Shown here in pieces: positions 1-9,079 of a stretch of 64,000 bases of DNA. The notes beneath the pieces are model-generated. The model searched no databases and had not been told where the DNA came from. It saw nothing but the letters and a program-made list of their open reading frames with translations. How positions within the stretch are numbered: position 1 is the stretch's first letter; each line of letters starts with the position of its first letter. The stretch is from Thalassospira xiamenensis M-5 = DSM 17429. GTDB lineage: Bacteria; Pseudomonadota; Alphaproteobacteria; Rhodospirillales; Thalassospiraceae. The stretch lies in assembly GCF_000300235.2 (NCBI RefSeq), contig NZ_CP004388.1:601501-665500 (forward strand), in the 5' to 3' direction. Both the position numbers and the translations under genes were made by a program.

Positions 1-45
1 CTATCGCGCGGCCCTTGACCGGGCCTGACCGATAGCGCAGAAACA

Positions 46-80
46 GCCGTGCCGGACAACTGGTCCGGCACGGCATTTTT
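46..80 (+). terminator. Rho-independent terminator of the upstream gene
   Basis: An 11-bp perfect inverted repeat (GCCGTGCCGGA / TCCGGCACGGC) with a 7-nt loop is followed directly by a T run. It separates whatever lies to the left of the window from mgtE. Confidence 0.85.
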
Positions 81-132
81 AATTGAAGTGCAGGAACGAA
101 CTTAGCGCGCAACACAATCAGGGGAGGGGCAG

Positions 133-1539
133 ATGACGGATCAGGTCGAAGAACTGGAACGTCCGGCGGAAAATACGTCGTCTGGTGACGAGTATGTCGA
201 TCTTACTCCTGAATATGCGCGCGAGATTCTTGATGCACTGGGCGACGATGATGTATCGCGCGCCGAAGAACTGATTTCCGAACTTCACTTTGCCGATATT
301 GCCGACCTTCTGGGGTGGGCCAGCAGCAGCCAGCGCGTCAAGCTGGTCGATCTGATCCGTCCGGATTTCGATCCGGAACTTCTGACCGAACTTGATGACG
401 AGCTGCGCGAAGAGGTCATTTCGCTGCTTGGTACCGAGGCGGTGGCCGAAGCGATTTCCGAACTCGATTCGGATGACGTGGTCGAGGTTGTCGAATATCT
501 GGAAGAAGAAGACCAGAAAGAACTTCTGGGTGCCCTTTCCGATATCGAACGTGCGCGCGTTGAAGAAGCGCTGTCCTATCCGGAATATACCGCCGGTCGT
601 ATCATGCAGCGCGAGCTGGTGGCGATTCCGGATTACTGGTCGGTCGGGCAGACCATCGATTTCCTGCGCTCGGCGAAAAACCTTCCGGATGATTTTTATG
701 ACATCATCGTGGTTGATCCGCGATACAGCCCGGTGGGGATCGTTCCGCTTTCACGTGCAATCCGTACCAATCGTCCGGTGCTTATCCGCGATGTGATGGA
801 TTCTGAGAACATGCGCACGGTTGTCGTGACCGAGGAACAGGAAAACGTCGCCCACCTCTTCCGTCAGCGCGACCTTATTTCGGCACCGGTTGTCGATGAT
901 AGCGGCCGACTGGTCGGTGTGATCACGGTCGATGACGTGGTTGACGTCATCGATGAAGAATATGAAGAAGACATGATGCGCCTTGCCGGTGTTGGCGAGG
1001 AAGACGACCTTTCAAGTGCGATTTTTGATACCACCCGATCGCGATTTACCTGGTTGCTGGTCAATCTTTTTACCGCCATTGCGGCATCGATGGTCATTGG
1101 CGTGTTTGAAGCAACCATCCAGCAGCTTGTTGCGCTGGCGGTTCTGATGCCGATTGTGGCCTCGATGGGGGGCAATGCCGGGACCCAGACCCTGACCGTT
1201 GCCGTGCGTGCGATTGCCACACGTGAACTGACCAGCACCAACGCCTGGCGTGTTATCCGCAAGGAAGTCGCCGTGTGCGGTTTGAACGGGATTGCCTTTG
1301 CCGTTCTGACCGGGGCTGTGACGTGGTTCTGGTTTGATGATGTCATGCTTGGTGGTGTGATCGGGGCAGCAATGATCATCAATCTGCTGTTTGCCGGATT
1401 GTTTGGCGCACTGATCCCGCTTGGTCTTGAACGGGCCGGCATCGACCCGGCGGTGTCTTCATCGGTATTTCTGACGACGATTACCGATGTGGTTGGCTTC
1501 TTTGCCTTCCTTGGGTTGGCAGCGACCTTCCTGCTGTAA
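133..1539 (+). CDS. mgtE: Magnesium transporter MgtE
   Basis: Mg2+ channel/transporter of the inner membrane, 468 aa, the usual length. An acidic cytosolic MgtE N domain (about residues 25-130) is followed by two CBS domains (about 155-275) and five membrane helices (about 300-468). The pore signature MPIVASMGGNAGTQ is present, and TDVVGFF near the C-terminus carries the conserved pore Asp. In the family, the N and CBS domains sense cytosolic Mg2+ and close the channel. The ATG is preceded by a strong GGGGAGGGG Shine-Dalgarno sequence. It is a single-gene unit between two terminators. I see no M-box or other Mg2+ riboswitch in the ~50-nt leader. Confidence 0.95.
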   Translation: MTDQVEELERPAENTSSGDEYVDLTPEYAREILDALGDDDVSRAEELISELHFADIADLLGWASSSQRVKLVDLIRPDFDPELLTELDDELREEVISLLGTEAVAEAISELDSDDVVEVVEYLEEEDQKELLGALSDIERARVEEALSYPEYTAGRIMQRELVAIPDYWSVGQTIDFLRSAKNLPDDFYDIIVVDPRYSPVGIVPLSRAIRTNRPVLIRDVMDSENMRTVVVTEEQENVAHLFRQRDLISAPVVDDSGRLVGVITVDDVVDVIDEEYEEDMMRLAGVGEEDDLSSAIFDTTRSRFTWLLVNLFTAIAASMVIGVFEATIQQLVALAVLMPIVASMGGNAGTQTLTVAVRAIATRELTSTNAWRVIRKEVAVCGLNGIAFAVLTGAVTWFWFDDVMLGGVIGAAMIINLLFAGLFGALIPLGLERAGIDPAVSSSVFLTTITDVVGFFAFLGLAATFLL

Positions 1540-1551
1540 CAGCGCCAAATG

Positions 1552-1596
1552 CAAAAAACGGCAAGGCCGGGCATTTTACCCGGCCTTGCTGTTTGT
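1552..1596. terminator. Bidirectional terminator between mgtE and the GGDEF-EAL gene
   Basis: An 11-bp stem (GCAAGGCCGGG at 1561-1571, CCCGGCCTTGC at 1579-1589) is flanked by an A run on the left and a T-rich stretch on the right. It can stop the convergent transcripts of mgtE (+) and the CHASE-GGDEF-EAL gene (-). Confidence 0.8.
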
Positions 1597-1621
1597 GGTT
1601 CATCCGGAAAGCCCGCGAAAT

Positions 1622-4219
1622 TCAGCTTCGCGGCGGTGACTTTTCTGCCGGGTTCTGATGGCTGAGCAGTGCGGTCGTTTCAATCGCATCGACCGGCGGC
1701 GACAGCAGGAAGCCCTGCAATTCGTCGCAATCGGCGGATTGCAGGACGGCAAGCTGATCCTCGGTTTCGACGCCGACAGCAACCACTTTGCGGTTAAGGC
1801 TTTTGCACAACCGGATGGCCGGTTGCAGGATGCTGTTTTCGGGCTGTTCATCAAGCGCGATGTTAAACAATGCCTTGGACAATTTGATCCGCTGCACCGG
1901 GAAGCGTTTCAGATAGCGAAGCGATGTGTTGGCCGCAGCAAAATGATCCAGTGTCAGACCAATCCCGGCCTCGGCAAAGCGATAGAACTGGCCAAGTGCG
2001 CGTTCGGGATCACGCATGGCAATTTCTTCGGAGACTTCGATCTCGATCATTGCCGGGTCGATTTCATATGCCTTGGTAAGCTCGACAATGCTTTTAAGCA
2101 GATCGGCCTGAATAAACTGGCGGCTTGAGACGTTCAGTGCCACCGGAACCGGGATGTAGCCCTCGTCCCGCCATTGCGCAATTTGTTTGCAGGCGGTTTC
2201 GATGATCCAGCGTCCCAGCGGGGTCAGCAGGCCGGTGCGATCCGCAACGGCAATGAAGTCAGGCGGCAGGCGTCTTTTTCCGCTTTCATCGATCCAGCGC
2301 AGCAGGGCCTCAAAGCCGGTAAGGGTCCGGTCAGATGTGCGATAGCGCGGCTGGAATTCCAGAACAAAGCGCTTTTCATCGACCGCCCGACGCAATTGCG
2401 TTTCCATCGACAGGCGGGCATGCATCACGCTGTTCATTGTCTCGACAAAGAAGCAATAGGACGACTCTGCTGATTTTTGTGCGCGATACATCGCGGCATC
2501 GGCATTGGCCAGCAATTGCGAAGGTGCCCTGGCGTCATTGGGGTAAAGGGCAACCCCCACACTTACATGCAGGCGGATTTCATCATTGCCACCGGCCTGG
2601 ATCGGCTGGGACATGGACTCGACAATTCGTTCTGCGACAAGGGCCGCCCCTTCGGCCTCGGACAGGTCGGTTGCAATGACGGCAAACATATCGCCCGAAA
2701 AACGCGCACAACTGTCTTTTTCCCGAACCGTCGCGCGCAAGCGACCGGAAACCGTGCGCAATGTTTCATCGCCGATATCCGATCCGAACCGGTCATTGAT
2801 GGCACGGAAATTATCGATATCCACCACCAGAACCGCCAGAAGCTTTTCATAACGTTTGGCATGGGCAACGGCCTGATTAAGCCGGTCATCAAACAGTGCG
2901 CGGTTTGGCAGGCCGGTCATCGGATCATGCGTTGCCAGATAGCGCAGGCGATTGACCGATGCATTTGCCGCCGGATTGTGGTGCAGGGTGATATCAACGC
3001 AGTCATCGTGATTGACAGATGGCCGCATCGACAGGTCGCAGACCACATGAACACCCTCGGCACTGCGGACAACCCATTCGCGACGAAGTTCTTCGTCCCC
3101 GCGGCTCAGCGCAAGCAGCATCTTTTCCTGCGCCCGGCGTGATGCCGTGCCGTCGGACTGGAATTCCGGTGCCAGATTGTAAAACCGGATAAAGCCGTAA
3201 TCTTCTTCGCGCAGGTCAAAGAAATCAGCCGTTTCCGGCGTCATGGATTTCAGGTGACCATCCAGCCGGGTGATGGCAAGCGACAGATCGCTGATATCGT
3301 CAGGCGCACGCATGTGATGGATGATACGTCCAGATGATCGCGGCTGGCGGTTGGCAAGCACGAAGACAATCATCGTCATGATGATCGTGATCGCCGCCCC
3401 GATAAACAGCACCGTTTCCGGGCTGAACATCGCCTGGTTGGCAAGGGTCGGGTCGGCGGTAACATCAATGTGCCATTGGCGACCGGCAATATCGACCGCC
3501 GTGGTCTGTTTCAGCTCCGGATCGTCGCCTTCGCCCTGAAGGTCAAACAGGACGGTGTCGCCTTCGCGGACACGGACCGAATACCCCATGATCCCGTCGT
3601 CATCGATAACCGATGTCAGCATTGTGCGGATACGAATAACACCGTTGATCACGCCGATGATCTGCCCATCGCGGCTAAGTACCGGGGTATAGACGGCAAA
3701 TCCGCGCCCGCCCTGCAGCAGTTCAAGGGTGGGGGTGATCTGTGTGCGGCGCTGATCGAGCGCAATATCAAGCACCGGCCCGGCAAGCGGATGGCGTTTC
3801 AGGTCCGCACCCATCGCCGGGACATTCCCCTTGATCGGGGCGACATACATGATGATGTAGTTCGGTGTGACCCAGTTGACGGCCTGAAGGGCGGGAAAAC
3901 GGGCCTGCAACGGGGTGGCGAGGCTCAGATAATCGCGTTCTTCCGCAGGTGGGCCGTCCTGCCAGTTATCGGCAAAGGTTTCGAGCACATGCAGATTGTT
4001 ATCGACGATCTGTTTGACCTGCTGCGCAATGCCAGAAGACATGATCCGGGCCGCAGACAGCAACATGGTATCGCGATTCTGAAGCGCGTTGCTCCAGAGC
4101 AGAAAAGTCGCGAGGGCAAGCAGCACGCCGGTCATGAAGCTGGCAAGAAGGGCCTGCTTGCGGATGCCGGTTTTGCGCTCGGTTGCTGATTCTTCGGTTG
4201 GCCGGTTATCGTCTTCCAT
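1622..4219 (-). CDS. CHASE-GGDEF-EAL protein with degenerate catalytic motifs
   Basis: Inner-membrane c-di-GMP-family protein, 865 aa. It has two membrane helices (about residues 20-44 and 270-290) flanking a periplasmic CHASE sensor domain, then a linker, a GGDEF domain (about 430-595) and an EAL domain (about 610-860). The GGDEF signature reads SGDMF, so cyclase activity is unlikely. In the EAL domain EALLRW, the Asn of LNVS, the metal Glu (EVSEE) and QGF are kept, but DDFGTG has become DHFAAA, KID has become KLS and AEGVE has become AVGVE. At least two catalytic positions of active phosphodiesterases are therefore lost. It may be a c-di-GMP receptor or a signalling scaffold. I chose the ATG with GGGGAAG just upstream; an ATG 24 nt earlier has no ribosome site. 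Confidence 0.88.
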   Translation of the reverse strand: MEDDNRPTEESATERKTGIRKQALLASFMTGVLLALATFLLWSNALQNRDTMLLSAARIMSSGIAQQVKQIVDNNLHVLETFADNWQDGPPAEERDYLSLATPLQARFPALQAVNWVTPNYIIMYVAPIKGNVPAMGADLKRHPLAGPVLDIALDQRRTQITPTLELLQGGRGFAVYTPVLSRDGQIIGVINGVIRIRTMLTSVIDDDGIMGYSVRVREGDTVLFDLQGEGDDPELKQTTAVDIAGRQWHIDVTADPTLANQAMFSPETVLFIGAAITIIMTMIVFVLANRQPRSSGRIIHHMRAPDDISDLSLAITRLDGHLKSMTPETADFFDLREEDYGFIRFYNLAPEFQSDGTASRRAQEKMLLALSRGDEELRREWVVRSAEGVHVVCDLSMRPSVNHDDCVDITLHHNPAANASVNRLRYLATHDPMTGLPNRALFDDRLNQAVAHAKRYEKLLAVLVVDIDNFRAINDRFGSDIGDETLRTVSGRLRATVREKDSCARFSGDMFAVIATDLSEAEGAALVAERIVESMSQPIQAGGNDEIRLHVSVGVALYPNDARAPSQLLANADAAMYRAQKSAESSYCFFVETMNSVMHARLSMETQLRRAVDEKRFVLEFQPRYRTSDRTLTGFEALLRWIDESGKRRLPPDFIAVADRTGLLTPLGRWIIETACKQIAQWRDEGYIPVPVALNVSSRQFIQADLLKSIVELTKAYEIDPAMIEIEVSEEIAMRDPERALGQFYRFAEAGIGLTLDHFAAANTSLRYLKRFPVQRIKLSKALFNIALDEQPENSILQPAIRLCKSLNRKVVAVGVETEDQLAVLQSADCDELQGFLLSPPVDAIETTALLSHQNPAEKSPPRS

Positions 4220-4601
4220 GTCTTCCCCAAGTCTCACGATCATTGGTTAATCGTGATTTTATTCTGCGCCTCAGCCTGATGAGACAGATTGCATTGCCGG
4301 GATGGTGTTCGTGCAATTGTCGAAAATAGCGTGCCAGCGCTTTGTGGCCCCGAAATTTAATCCACTACGCTGTTTATGTGGGCATTCTTACACGATTTTA
4401 AGGGTTTGAGCGTGTGCAAAAGTGAATAAAGGCTAAATTCAACTGACCCGATGATCACTTGTGATGCTGGGAAAGGCGGATTTCGGGCTGTCAGGCAGCC
4501 ATGCATTGTGCGGGTCTGTTCGTGATTGCATATCTGGTGTATGTCGATGCCGATGCGCCATCCCGCAAGGTGCAGCAGAAGCCGGATCAAAGAGAGAGTT
4601 C
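4220..4601. other. Divergent intergenic region
   Basis: 382 bp between divergent genes, AT-richer than its surroundings. It should hold the promoters of the CHASE-GGDEF-EAL gene and of the methyltransferase gene. I found no convincing -35/-10 pair, hairpin or small gene; a 77-codon minus-strand frame at 4357-4590 has no ribosome site and looks non-coding. Confidence 0.5.
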
Positions 4602-5996
4602 ATGAAACATCATCACCGCAATCCCCGTGCCCGCGGTGGGCGTCGTAAATCCGCGCCGCGCCGCGATCCGTTGATCGGGTTCGAGGCGACAACGACAATC
4701 CGCGAAATCGGCGCGCGGGGCGACGGCATTGCAAGCATCACGGGGCCGGATGGTTCTAGCATCATTGCCTATGTCGATTGTGTCCTGCCCGGTGATGACG
4801 TGCGTGTGGCCCTGCGGCAAAAACGCGGTGACGGATATGGTGCGGAACTGGTCGAACTGATTGCGCGCAGTGCGCCTGCCAGTGCCCCGCGGTGCAGCCA
4901 CTATGAAAGCTGCGGCGGATGTGCGCTTCAGCATCTTGATGATGACAGCTATCGCAACTGGAAACGCCAGAAGGCATTAACCGCGGTCCAGCGTGCCGGA
5001 CTTGATCCCGACGAGGCCGAGGAACTGGTGGGAGATGTCGAAATTTCACCACCGGCAAGCCGTCGCCGGGCCGGTTTTGCGGTTCATGTGGGGGCAACCG
5101 GTGTGCATGTCGGTTTCCATGGCCGGTTCAGCCATACGGTCATCGACATTACCGACTGTGCCGTTCTGCATCCGGACCTGATGGCGTTCCGTGATGCCTT
5201 TGCGGCCTTTCTTGGCAAATGTGATCCGGATGCCGCAAAGACCGTCAAGGAAGTGTTTGTGACCCGTGCGGATAACGGCCTTGATGTGGTGATACATGCA
5301 GGTGTCGAACCGGGGCTCGATATGCGGCAGGATCTGGCCGAATTTGCCGAAAATCTTGATCTGGCAAGGCTAAGCTGGAAGGTCGGTGACGCCAATGATG
5401 AACCGGTGGCGGCGCGCCGCACCCCAACCGTTGCCTTCGAAGGCATCGATGTGCCCGTGCCGCCGGGGGGCTTCCTGCAGGCGACCCGGAATGGCGAGGC
5501 ATCCCTGACCAATGCGATCAAGGTGGCGTTGCAACGTATCCCGGCCCGCCATGTCGCGGATCTGTTTTGCGGGATTGGCAGCTTTACCTTTGCGCTTGCA
5601 TTGGGGGGGGATCGCCGCAATGTCGTCGCGGTGGAAAGCGATCCGCGTGCCGTGCGCAGCCTGCAATATGCCGTCGGACAATCGTCGAGTCCGATCAAGG
5701 TTGTCGAACGCGATCTATTTCGCCGTCCCCTTGATAAGGCCGACTTGTCCGGACTTGATCTTGTCCTGTTTGATCCCCCACGTGCCGGTGCATTGGCGCA
5801 GTGTGAAAACCTTGCGATTGACGGGCCTGAATGGGTGATCGCGGTGTCGTGCAATCCGGCGACATTTTCCCGCGATATCAGGGTGTTGCGCAATGGTGGG
5901 TATGAACTGACGCGGGTTGTTCCGGTCGATCAGTTCCTGTGGTCATCGCATCTTGAGATGTTCGCAATCCTGCATCGAAACAAAACATCGGCCTGA
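4602..5996 (+). CDS. rlmD: TrmA/RlmD-family 23S rRNA (uracil-C5) methyltransferase
   Basis: SAM-dependent RNA m5U methyltransferase, 464 aa. An Arg/Lys/His-rich N-terminus leads into a TRAM domain (about residues 25-85). A [4Fe-4S] cysteine set follows (CSHYESCGGCALQH plus a later Cys), then the Rossmann methyltransferase fold with DLFCGIGSF (SAM binding), DPPRAGA and the catalytic VSCNPATFSRD. In the family the catalytic Cys attacks C6 of the target uridine. The ATG at 4602 follows AGAGAGAG; the frame stays open 47 codons upstream, but that stretch is not protein-like. Whether it modifies U1939, U747 or both (RlmD, RlmC or RlmCD) cannot be told from sequence alone. Confidence 0.85.
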   Translation: MKHHHRNPRARGGRRKSAPRRDPLIGFEATTTIREIGARGDGIASITGPDGSSIIAYVDCVLPGDDVRVALRQKRGDGYGAELVELIARSAPASAPRCSHYESCGGCALQHLDDDSYRNWKRQKALTAVQRAGLDPDEAEELVGDVEISPPASRRRAGFAVHVGATGVHVGFHGRFSHTVIDITDCAVLHPDLMAFRDAFAAFLGKCDPDAAKTVKEVFVTRADNGLDVVIHAGVEPGLDMRQDLAEFAENLDLARLSWKVGDANDEPVAARRTPTVAFEGIDVPVPPGGFLQATRNGEASLTNAIKVALQRIPARHVADLFCGIGSFTFALALGGDRRNVVAVESDPRAVRSLQYAVGQSSSPIKVVERDLFRRPLDKADLSGLDLVLFDPPRAGALAQCENLAIDGPEWVIAVSCNPATFSRDIRVLRNGGYELTRVVPVDQFLWSSHLEMFAILHRNKTSA

Positions 5997-6090
5997 TTGA
6001 ACGCTCCAGTTGTTTGTTTTGGCTTAATATTTCGTTCCAAATACACTATACTTATGTCTGGTTTTTCCGCCGGACTTCCAGGATGGGCTG

Positions 6091-6123
6091 CCCGGCTTCG
6101 GATCAATGTGATTCGGACCGGGG
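6091..6123 (+). other. Imperfect hairpin in the leader of the flagellin-like gene
   Basis: CCCGGCTTCGGATCA and TGATTCGGACCGGGG pair across ATG with a few G-U pairs and one bulge. There is no T run after it, so it is not a clear terminator of rlmD. It lies 45-75 nt before the presumed start of the next gene and may be an mRNA leader structure. Confidence 0.4.
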
Positions 6124-6168
6124 CGTAGCATGTAGCTGCATAACCGGCTTGTTTGTGCGGAAACGACA

Positions 6169-7236
6169 TTGCAGGCAGTTGGTAGTCCTTATCCGGTCTA
6201 TACTGACACTGCGCGCGCCATCGCGCCGCAGAACCGCCTGCTTGCGTCCGTCGAGAGCATCCAAAGCAACAATTCCCCGAACACCAGCCTTAGTAACGAT
6301 GCCCTTCGCAATAGCAGTGCTGCATCCCGGAGCCTGCGGGGCTCGCTTGATCGTGCGGATGATTTTCTTAAAGTTGCCGCCGATGATCTTTCGCGGATCG
6401 GCTCTGCTTTGGACGAAGTCGATACACTGGTCAGCAGCGTTGAAAACAACCCATCACTGTCACGCGTCGAACGTGGGTTCATCACAGCGCAAATTCAGGA
6501 TTATCTTGATCAGATCGACGAAATCGCCACCAGCAGCAATTATGATGGCAAAAACCTGCTGGACAGTGATCAGACAATTGAATTGCAGATCGGATCGGGG
6601 ACGTCATCAGGCAACCGTCTGAATGTTGAACTGTATGCATCCGGGACCGAAGGATTGGCAACCGGGCTATCTGCCATCGACATTTCCGATGATGCCGGGG
6701 TTTCCAATACGCGTGACCGTGTTGATGCCGCGCAGGAAGCGCTTTCAAACCGGGAAATATCCCTACAGGCAGACCGCGAAAGCATTGCCGGGGCGGCTGA
6801 TCGCAGCCGGGTTTCCGAGGTTGCAGGTAACAACATCCTTCAGGCGCAACTTGCCGCGGCCGAACCTGGCGACGCCGATCAGGTGCGGCGCGGAATCATA
6901 GAAGCTTTTCAGGGCTATCTTGGCGAAATATCGGCACGTTTGCAGGATCAGACCGTGACGATTGGTGGCATCAGTCTGCCAGAACCGCAACCAAGACCTG
7001 AGCCGGTTACCGAGCGTGATGATCCGTTTGCCTATGATCCGAACGCGGATCCATTCGGGCGTGATGATGGGCAATACTTCGCGCCGACAACAGGAAGAAA
7101 TACCAACGATCCAGTCCCGTCCAGCACGTTTGGCGGCTATGACAGCAACGGTGGTGGGACGGGTATTGGCGGCACCTTGTCAGGTGGTGGCGGGGCTGAT
7201 CAATCCAGCGCGCCCCGCGTATCGATAGAAGCCTGA
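6169..7236 (+). CDS. Flagellin-like protein with a Pro/Gly-rich tail
   Basis: 355 aa, acidic, no signal peptide or membrane helix. Residues about 55-130 (LSRIGSALDEVDTL through SSNYDGKNLLD) match the second half of the flagellin/FlgL N-terminal domain. Residues about 135-215 (ELQIGSGTSS, LSAIDISDDAGV, DAAQEALSNREISLQADRES) match flagellin segments between the N and C domains and the start of the C-terminal domain. The usual flagellin N-terminal heptad motif is missing. The last ~105 residues are a low-complexity Pro/Asp then Gly/Ser-rich tail, where a true flagellin would end in a helix. The start is uncertain: TTG at 6169 has only a weak GCGGAAACG upstream. No flagellar genes are nearby. It may be a divergent flagellin paralogue, a hook-filament-type protein or a secreted relative. 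Confidence 0.6.
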   Translation: MQAVGSPYPVYTDTARAIAPQNRLLASVESIQSNNSPNTSLSNDALRNSSAASRSLRGSLDRADDFLKVAADDLSRIGSALDEVDTLVSSVENNPSLSRVERGFITAQIQDYLDQIDEIATSSNYDGKNLLDSDQTIELQIGSGTSSGNRLNVELYASGTEGLATGLSAIDISDDAGVSNTRDRVDAAQEALSNREISLQADRESIAGAADRSRVSEVAGNNILQAQLAAAEPGDADQVRRGIIEAFQGYLGEISARLQDQTVTIGGISLPEPQPRPEPVTERDDPFAYDPNADPFGRDDGQYFAPTTGRNTNDPVPSSTFGGYDSNGGGTGIGGTLSGGGGADQSSAPRVSIEA

Positions 7237-7270
7237 ATGATATAGGCCCTGGTCGGACAAGACATAAAGC

Positions 7271-7783
7271 CTATTCGATATATTCCCCGTCATAAATGCC
7301 CCAATAGCCCTGACGCGGGGCCCATCCTTCGAAATCGCCAAACTGCAACTGACACCAGTCAACCGAACGCGGGCAGGTTTCGATTTTGCCAATCACCGAA
7401 TTGGAAACAAGGGCGATCTTGCGGGCATTTTCATCGGCGGCGGAATAAAGCGTGATGGTATCGGCGGTAACAATCACATGACGTGATCCCAGCAAAAGAC
7501 TTTGATGCACCCATCCTTCGCTGCCTTCCCAGTCGCGAACCTTGCGCCAGGTATCAAATTCCGAAATGACTTCCATCGGCATGTTGCGGCGCTGATAGAT
7601 CCAGACCTTTGGGTAACGCAGGCCGGGCCCGGATCGCAGGTGAACCTTGTCTGACCGCAATGCAACAAAGCGCGGGATCGGCAGGCCTGATTCCTGCGCG
7701 CTGGCGACAATCGGCGCGCCAAGGCTGCCAAGGATCGCCATGGCGACAAAAGTATGAAGGAATTTACGGATGATCCGCGGCAT
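7271..7783 (-). CDS. Exported bacterial SH3-domain protein
   Basis: 170 aa with a signal peptide (MPRIIRKFLHTFVAMAILGS, cleavage near ASAQE). The rest forms two SH3b-like repeats: VALRSDKVHLRSGPGLRYPKVW through EGWVHQSLL, and a second half ending FEGWAPRQGYWGIYDGE. Small periplasmic SH3 proteins of this type (COG3807-like) are widespread in Alphaproteobacteria. Their role is not established; peptidoglycan binding is usually assumed. It is divergent from the dehydrogenase gene. Confidence 0.8.
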   Translation of the reverse strand: MPRIIRKFLHTFVAMAILGSLGAPIVASAQESGLPIPRFVALRSDKVHLRSGPGLRYPKVWIYQRRNMPMEVISEFDTWRKVRDWEGSEGWVHQSLLLGSRHVIVTADTITLYSAADENARKIALVSNSVIGKIETCPRSVDWCQLQFGDFEGWAPRQGYWGIYDGEYIE

Positions 7784-7997
7784 TGTGACGGTTTTCCCTG
7801 CTCTTTCTTCTGCTGCCGGAATAGAATTTCGGAACCGGCGAACCTTGCTCTTTAAGAAATAAAATTACAAAAATGACGTCAAAATTCTTGCTTTAATACC
7901 CTGTGACGTGGCATCACTGCATTGCGGCAAGAGCGCATTTGGCGCAAGAAACCCATCTTGTCAGCAAAAGAGTTAAAAGACCGCATAGGAACGGCAG

Positions 7998-8984
7998 ATG
8001 ACCAAGAAAAAACCCCTCGTCATCGTGACCCGCAAACTGCCGGAAGCGATTGAAACCCGCATGATGGAGCTGTTTGATGCACGTCTGAACATCGACGATG
8101 TCCCGATGTCCAAGGCCGAATTGATCGAGGCGGTCAAACAGGCCGATGTTCTTGTCCCGACGGTGACGGACAGAATCGATTCCGCCGTTCTTGCCCATGC
8201 GGGGCCGAATTTGCGCCTGATTGCCAATTTCGGGACGGGTGTTGACCATGTCGATCTGCAAACCGCACGGTCACGCGGTATCACCGTCACCAACACCCCC
8301 GATGTCCTGACCGAGGATACCGCCGATATGACAATGGCGCTGATCCTTGCAGTATCGCGCCGTGTTGCCGAAGGCGAACGCATGATCCGCAGCGGCGAAT
8401 GGACGGGCTGGGCACCGACATCGATGCTGGGGCATCGCATCTGGGGCAAGCGGCTTGGCATTGTCGGCATGGGGCGCATTGGCCGGGCCTTGGCCCGCCG
8501 GGCAAAGGGTTTTGGCCTGTCTGTGCATTATCATAACCGCCGCCGTGTTCATCCCGATACCGAGGCGGAACTGGATGCGACCTGGTGGGAAAGCCTGGAT
8601 CAGATGTTGGCCCATGTTGATGTTGTGTCAGTCAACTGCCCGCATACACCGGCAACCTATCATTTGCTGTCGGCCCGTCGCCTTAAACTGATGCAGCCGC
8701 ACGCCATTCTGGTCAATACGGCCCGTGGCGAGATTGTCGATGAACCGGCATTGACCCGGATGCTGGCCGATCGTGAAATTGCCGGGGCCGGGCTTGATGT
8801 GTTCGAACATGAACCGGCCGTGAACCCGAAACTGCTTGAATTGCAGAACGCCGTTCTGTTGCCGCATATGGGGTCGGCGACCATCGAAGGGCGTGTCGAT
8901 ATGGGCGAAAAGGTGCTGATCAATATCAAGACCTTTGTCGATGGTCACACACCGCCGGATCGGGTGATTGAAGGGCTTCTGTAA
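7998..8984 (+). CDS. D-isomer 2-hydroxyacid dehydrogenase (glyoxylate/hydroxypyruvate reductase type)
   Basis: Cytosolic NAD(P)H-dependent reductase, 328 aa, normal for the family. It has an N-terminal substrate-binding half, then the Rossmann motif GMGRIG (about residues 155-160). The catalytic triad is visible: Arg in NTARGEIVD, Glu in GLDVFEHEP and His in LLPHMGSAT. Substrates in the family include glyoxylate, hydroxypyruvate and other 2-oxoacids; the exact one cannot be read here. The Arg after the Rossmann Gly motif (HNRRRVH) favours NADPH. The ATG has AGGAACGG 7 nt upstream. It is followed by a hairpin shared with the convergent P-type ATPase gene. Confidence 0.88.
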   Translation: MTKKKPLVIVTRKLPEAIETRMMELFDARLNIDDVPMSKAELIEAVKQADVLVPTVTDRIDSAVLAHAGPNLRLIANFGTGVDHVDLQTARSRGITVTNTPDVLTEDTADMTMALILAVSRRVAEGERMIRSGEWTGWAPTSMLGHRIWGKRLGIVGMGRIGRALARRAKGFGLSVHYHNRRRVHPDTEAELDATWWESLDQMLAHVDVVSVNCPHTPATYHLLSARRLKLMQPHAILVNTARGEIVDEPALTRMLADREIAGAGLDVFEHEPAVNPKLLELQNAVLLPHMGSATIEGRVDMGEKVLINIKTFVDGHTPPDRVIEGLL

Positions 8985-9028
8985 GGACCTGATATATATA
9001 TCCTTTGGCGATACCTGTAGGGGAATTG

Positions 9029-9062
9029 ATGTGCCGGGTACTGTTATCCGGCACATTGCGTT
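9029..9062. terminator. Hairpin between convergent genes
   Basis: ATGTGCCGG (9029-9037) pairs with CCGGCACAT (9048-9056), followed by TGCGTTT. It lies between the ends of the dehydrogenase gene (+) and the P-type ATPase gene (-). The T tract is poor, so efficiency is uncertain. Confidence 0.55.
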
Positions 9063-9079
9063 TCGTAGGGTGATTGGCC

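Noticed and set aside
4357-4590. Small minus-strand frame in the gap before rlmD
   Set aside because: No ribosome site and no coherent hydrophobic or domain pattern; overlaps the rlmD leader.
5084-5893. 269-codon minus-strand frame inside rlmD
   Set aside because: Fully antisense to the methyltransferase motifs; GC-rich DNA commonly leaves such frames open.
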